Below the pieces are notes generated by a model. That model was not told where the DNA came from and did no database searches. It saw only the letters and a list, made by a program, of their open reading frames with translations. A DNA stretch of 55,806 bases from NCBI GenBank assembly GCA_017964325.1, contig JAGCSE010000115.1, positions 1 through 55,806 on the forward strand. The letters are read 5' to 3'. Positions 52,886 to 55,806 of this stretch are shown here, piece by piece (positions within the stretch are counted from its first letter, which is position 1; the number at the start of each line of letters is the position of its first letter). This DNA is from Victivallales bacterium. Its GTDB lineage: Bacteria; Verrucomicrobiota; Lentisphaeria; Oligosphaerales; Oligosphaeraceae. The position numbers and the translations under genes are program-made.

Positions 52886-53500
52886 CTAGGCGATGTTAGC
52901 GTCTCGTGCGGCGCATTTGCCCTTGGCGATTTTCGAGCGACCGACAGAGTTGGTCTGCTGGTCGCCGAGATAGATGTTGATGACGCGGATGTTCTCCTTC
53001 GCTTCGGGAATCATGACCTTCTCGAAAAGGTTAACGCGTTGCGTGACAACACGTAACTCCTGTTCAAGCAGTTGCGACGTTTCAAGCAGAAGGCGTTTCT
53101 TCAGTTCGAGCTCGATTTTTTCGCGGACGAGTTCGACGGCATCCTCGAACCATGGTGCGGTCATGAAGAGGTCGTATTCCTTAATGTCCAATTCAAGTGA
53201 CTCGAATACAGGGACATCAAGACCTGCGACATTGCGGGTTGTCGTATGCCACGCCTTCACTCCGATGATGTCCGAAAGGCCGCCGTTGTCGTTTCCGGAG
53301 AAAAGCGCGATGGCCTGGCGGGAGCGTTCCGTGAGGGCTTCCATTTCGGCGTCCATGGCGGCGATTGCCTCGCGGTTCTGGCGCACTTCCAGCTGCAACT
53401 GCTGTTTTTTCAGTTGCAAGGTCGGGAGATAGCGTTCGAAACGCTTGAGGGCGTCCCGTTGGACTTTCAGTTCGTTTTTTGTGAGTTTGATTTTCGCCAT
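52886..53500 (-). CDS. ntpD: V-type ATPase subunit D (central stalk)
   Basis: A 204-residue coiled-coil rotor axle. It shows the family's long N- and C-terminal helices (TKNELKVQRDALKRFERYLPTLQLKKQQL and VTQRVNLFEKVMIPEAKENI) around a globular middle. It couples ATP hydrolysis in A/B to rotation of the K ring. It follows subunit B by 11 bases, then a 292-base gap with repeats precedes subunit I. Confidence 0.92.
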   Translation of the reverse strand: MAKIKLTKNELKVQRDALKRFERYLPTLQLKKQQLQLEVRQNREAIAAMDAEMEALTERSRQAIALFSGNDNGGLSDIIGVKAWHTTTRNVAGLDVPVFESLELDIKEYDLFMTAPWFEDAVELVREKIELELKKRLLLETSQLLEQELRVVTQRVNLFEKVMIPEAKENIRVINIYLGDQQTNSVGRSKIAKGKCAARDANIA

Positions 53501-53511
53501 ATCGTTGATAA

Positions 53512-54813
53512 TCAGGCGTTTTTAGGCCAGAACTGCTTGACGAGATCGGTCTTGATTCCGGTTTCGGCGGGTTCGAAGCATTCGGCGAGCGTCTTCCAGC
53601 CGAGGTCGAGGGCGTCTTCGAGGGGGATGTTGACGTTGAGGTCCATCATGCGCTGCTCGAAGAGCGTGCCGTATTTGAGGAGCTTGGTATCCCAGTCGGA
53701 CATCTTGAAGCCCATGGACTGCTTTTCGAGGGCTTCCTTGTATTCGGCGTAGAGTCGAATCATATTGTCCATGAGGGCGCGATGGTCTGCGCGGGTCTCA
53801 CTGTTGACCTGCTGCTTGAGTCGTGAGAGGGAGCCGAACGGTTCGATGCGGCCGTTGACGAGATAGAACTGGCCTTCCGTGATGTAGCCCGTGTTGTCTG
53901 GGACGGGGTGGGTCACGTCGTCGCCAGGCATGGTTGTGACGGCGAGAATCGTGATGGAGCCGGCGGTTTCGAAATCGACGGCCTTTTCATAGCGGGAGGC
54001 GAGCTGGCTGTAGAGGTCGCCTGGATAGCCGCGGTTGGAGGGAATCTGTTCCATTGTGATGGCGATTTCCTTCAGTGCGTCGCAGAAATTCGTCATGTCC
54101 GTCAGCAGGACGAGAACTCGTTTGTTTTCTTCTGTGGCGAAATATTCCGCTGTGGCGAGGGCCATGTCCGGTACGAGTAGGCATTCGACGATTGGGTCGG
54201 CGGCCGTGTGGATGAACATGACGGTGCGGGAGAGGGCGCCTTGCTGGTCCAGCGTTTCTTTAAAATAGAGGTAGTCGTCGTATTTGAGCCCCATGCCGCC
54301 GAGAATGATGATATCGACTTCGGCCTGCATGGCGATACGGGCGAGCAGTTCGTTGTAGGGTTCGCCGGCGACTGAGAAGATAGGCAGCTTCTGGCTTTCG
54401 ACGAGCGTGTTGAAAATGTCGATCATCGGCAAGCCCGTGCGGATCATGTTCTTGGGGATGACGCGGTTCGCGGGGTTGACGGAAGGGCCGCCGATGTCAA
54501 TCATATTGTCGGTAAGGGCGGGGCCTTTGTCACGCGGCGAACCGTTGCCGGTGAAGATTCGGCCGAGGAGGGCGTCGGAGGCGGAGACGCGCATGGGGCG
54601 GCCGAGGAAGCGGACTTCGGAGTCCGTCGAGATGCCTCGGGAGCCTGCGAACACCTGCAGATAGACTTTCGACTTGTCGAGGCGGATTACCTGTGCGAGG
54701 GAGGTGCCGCGCGGTGATTTGACTTCGACCAGTTCGCCGTTAGCGACGTTTTCGGCTTCGACGGTGATGACGTTGCCGCTGATCTGAATGATGCGATGGT
54801 AGATTTTCTTCAT
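53512..54813 (-). CDS. ntpB: V-type ATPase subunit B (non-catalytic)
   Basis: A 433-residue non-catalytic nucleotide-binding subunit. Seen: [21 protein letters not shown] followed by the degenerate loop [14 protein letters not shown] in place of a P-loop, [33 protein letters not shown], and [22 protein letters not shown]. It forms the hexamer with subunit A. 32 bases separate it from A and 11 from D. Confidence 0.95.
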   Translation of the reverse strand: MKKIYHRIIQISGNVITVEAENVANGELVEVKSPRGTSLAQVIRLDKSKVYLQVFAGSRGISTDSEVRFLGRPMRVSASDALLGRIFTGNGSPRDKGPALTDNMIDIGGPSVNPANRVIPKNMIRTGLPMIDIFNTLVESQKLPIFSVAGEPYNELLARIAMQAEVDIIILGGMGLKYDDYLYFKETLDQQGALSRTVMFIHTAADPIVECLLVPDMALATAEYFATEENKRVLVLLTDMTNFCDALKEIAITMEQIPSNRGYPGDLYSQLASRYEKAVDFETAGSITILAVTTMPGDDVTHPVPDNTGYITEGQFYLVNGRIEPFGSLSRLKQQVNSETRADHRALMDNMIRLYAEYKEALEKQSMGFKMSDWDTKLLKYGTLFEQRMMDLNVNIPLEDALDLGWKTLAECFEPAETGIKTDLVKQFWPKNA

Positions 54814-54845
54814 TATTCAATCCACTGGTTTGGTTGGGCTTATGT

Positions 54846-55806
54846 TCAGGCGCTGGCAAGCAGTTCGTCGATTTTGGTCTCCTGAGCCTTGAAATCGTCC
54901 GTATCCCACGCGATGTAGTTCCAGTCGATGAAGGCCTGGCGGAGATTCTGGAAGAAAGTACGGGCGGCGCTTTTGTCGGGGAACGTGAAATTCTTGTTGA
55001 TGACGGAGAGAATCTTGTCGAAGACGTATTCTTGGCGGTTGGAGCCGCAGGCGGAATCGACGGGGTCGAAGGTGTTCTGCTGAAGATAAACGGAATCAAT
55101 GAATTCCGACTTGAGATAGGTGACGAAATCCGACGTGGGCGTGCCTTCTTCGCCAACGACCTTCATCATCTGGTTGACGTCATTGCCAGCGCGGAGCATC
55201 TGGCGTGCCGCGTTGACCTTCTCTTTCGGGACGATGGAGGCGTATTTGCTCCAGGAGTCCAGTGGGTGGATGGATGGGTAGCGGCGTGCGTTGGCGCGGT
55301 CGCGGGAGAGGGCGAGGAAGGAGCCGACGACTTTCAGAGTCGCCTGCGTCACAGGCTCTTCAAAATTGCCGCCGGCGGGGGAGACGGCACCGCAGATTGT
55401 GATGGAGCCGAGGTTGCCGTCCTTCAGGCGGACAAGGCCTGCGCGTTCGTAGAAGCTGGCGACGAGCGATTCCAGATAGGCCGGAAATGCTTCCTCGCCA
55501 GGGATTTCCTCAAGTCGGCCGGACTCTTCGCGGAGGGCCTGCGCCCAACGGGACGTGGAGTCAGCAAGAAGGAGGACGTTGAGACCCATCTGGCGGTAGT
55601 ATTCCGCCAATGTGACGGATGTGTAGATGGAGGCTTCACGGGCGGCGACAGGCATGGACGACGTGTTGCAGATGATGATCGTGCGGTCCATCAGGGTGCG
55701 GCCGGTGCGCGGGTCGGGGAGCTCCGGGAACTCGCGGAGCATCTCGACGACCTCGCCCGCGCGTTCGCCGCATGCGGCGTAGATCACGATGTCGACCTCG
55801 GCGTGC
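54846..55806 (-). CDS. ntpA: V-type ATPase catalytic subunit A (3' part; 5' end outside window)
   Basis: The frame is open through the right edge (HAEVDIVIYAACGERAGEVVEML), so about 320 C-terminal residues are visible. Conserved catalytic-domain signatures include GERAGEV with the catalytic Glu region, TSSMPVAAREASIYTSVTLAEYYR, LLADSTSRWAQALREES and SISGAV-like ITICGAVSPAGGNFEEPVT. The P-loop lies outside the window. The apparent GTG start at 55787 is internal. E and C subunit genes are expected beyond the edge. Confidence 0.95.
   Translation of the reverse strand, partial: HAEVDIVIYAACGERAGEVVEMLREFPELPDPRTGRTLMDRTIIICNTSSMPVAAREASIYTSVTLAEYYRQMGLNVLLLADSTSRWAQALREESGRLEEIPGEEAFPAYLESLVASFYERAGLVRLKDGNLGSITICGAVSPAGGNFEEPVTQATLKVVGSFLALSRDRANARRYPSIHPLDSWSKYASIVPKEKVNAARQMLRAGNDVNQMMKVVGEEGTPTSDFVTYLKSEFIDSVYLQQNTFDPVDSACGSNRQEYVFDKILSVINKNFTFPDKSAARTFFQNLRQAFIDWNYIAWDTDDFKAQETKIDELLASA

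Overview
The window is a chromosomal segment of moderate GC from what looks like an uncultured, probably gut-associated bacterium of the PVC superphylum, most likely Lentisphaerota (Victivallales-like) or the related Kiritimatiellota. Four signs point that way. There is a stand-alone prepilin-like protein (KFTLVELIVVIGVIG start, His...DGH tail) beside a carbohydrate-active gene. Single glycan-degradation genes and a C-x-A-x-R sulfatase are scattered through housekeeping genes. The left-edge protein has the SCDPNEIVGPRG type C-terminal module. A bacterial V-type ATPase is encoded in the order A-B-D-I-K, as in Chlamydiae. No rRNA, CRISPR array or intact transposon is visible. The taxon is an inference from gene content only.

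Layout. 1-7.5 kb (+): C-terminus of a large secreted repeat protein, GH35 beta-galactosidase, AAA-ATPase/PD-(D/E)XK protein, secreted double beta-helix protein. 7.5-9.4 kb: repeats, a DUF805 remnant and an autoinhibited Fic protein with a palindromic upstream site. 9.3-16.9 kb (-): a tight run of coiled-coil protein, double DUF3857/transglutaminase protein, YheT-like hydrolase, histidine phosphatase, TatA and TatC, ended by a strong terminator. 17.2 kb (+): amidohydrolase, followed by a nested VNTR. 18.3-22.6 kb (-): PhoH, short MetH, GGQ release-factor-like protein. 22.6-26 kb (+): folP, cdaA, cdaR, tRNA-Thr(CGT) and terminator. 26-29.8 kb (-): secreted GH10-like glycosidase and an alpha/alpha-toroid protein. 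30-35.5 kb (+): prepilin-like protein, sialidase, an AT-rich restriction-modification pair, sulfatase. 35.5-40.2 kb (-): NamZ (GH171), type III pantothenate kinase, J-domain protein, membrane protein, MATE pump. 40.3-43.1 kb (+): RluA-type synthase, 5' nuclease, biotin ligase. 43.1-49.9 kb (-): ThiI, Hsp33, membrane protein, DinG, AEC carrier, DUF2760. 50.2-55.8 kb (-): V-ATPase operon running off the right edge.

How it works together. The GH35, beta-helix, GH10-like, sialidase and sulfatase genes fit a saprophyte or commensal that uses host or plant glycans. The Tat pair, transglutaminase-like protein and coiled-coil protein form an envelope-related cluster. folP and MetH are both folate-dependent one-carbon functions. 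CdaA and CdaR are a c-di-AMP synthase and its regulator. The V-ATPase c subunit keeps the ligand set of Na+-binding rotors, so a sodium-coupled membrane economy is plausible.

The most unusual content is non-coding. Heptamer arrays (GCYRAAA) sit right after, or inside, stop codons in sense orientation. There are also octamer arrays, a nested VNTR, and a palindrome-rich composite element inside the V-ATPase operon bracketed by oppositely oriented heptamer arrays. Several enzymes carry substitutions at conserved positions: CdaA (DGG, RHQ), CoaX (NIGNT) and the second transglutaminase domain (triad lost). I found no complete system that I would call wholly undescribed.
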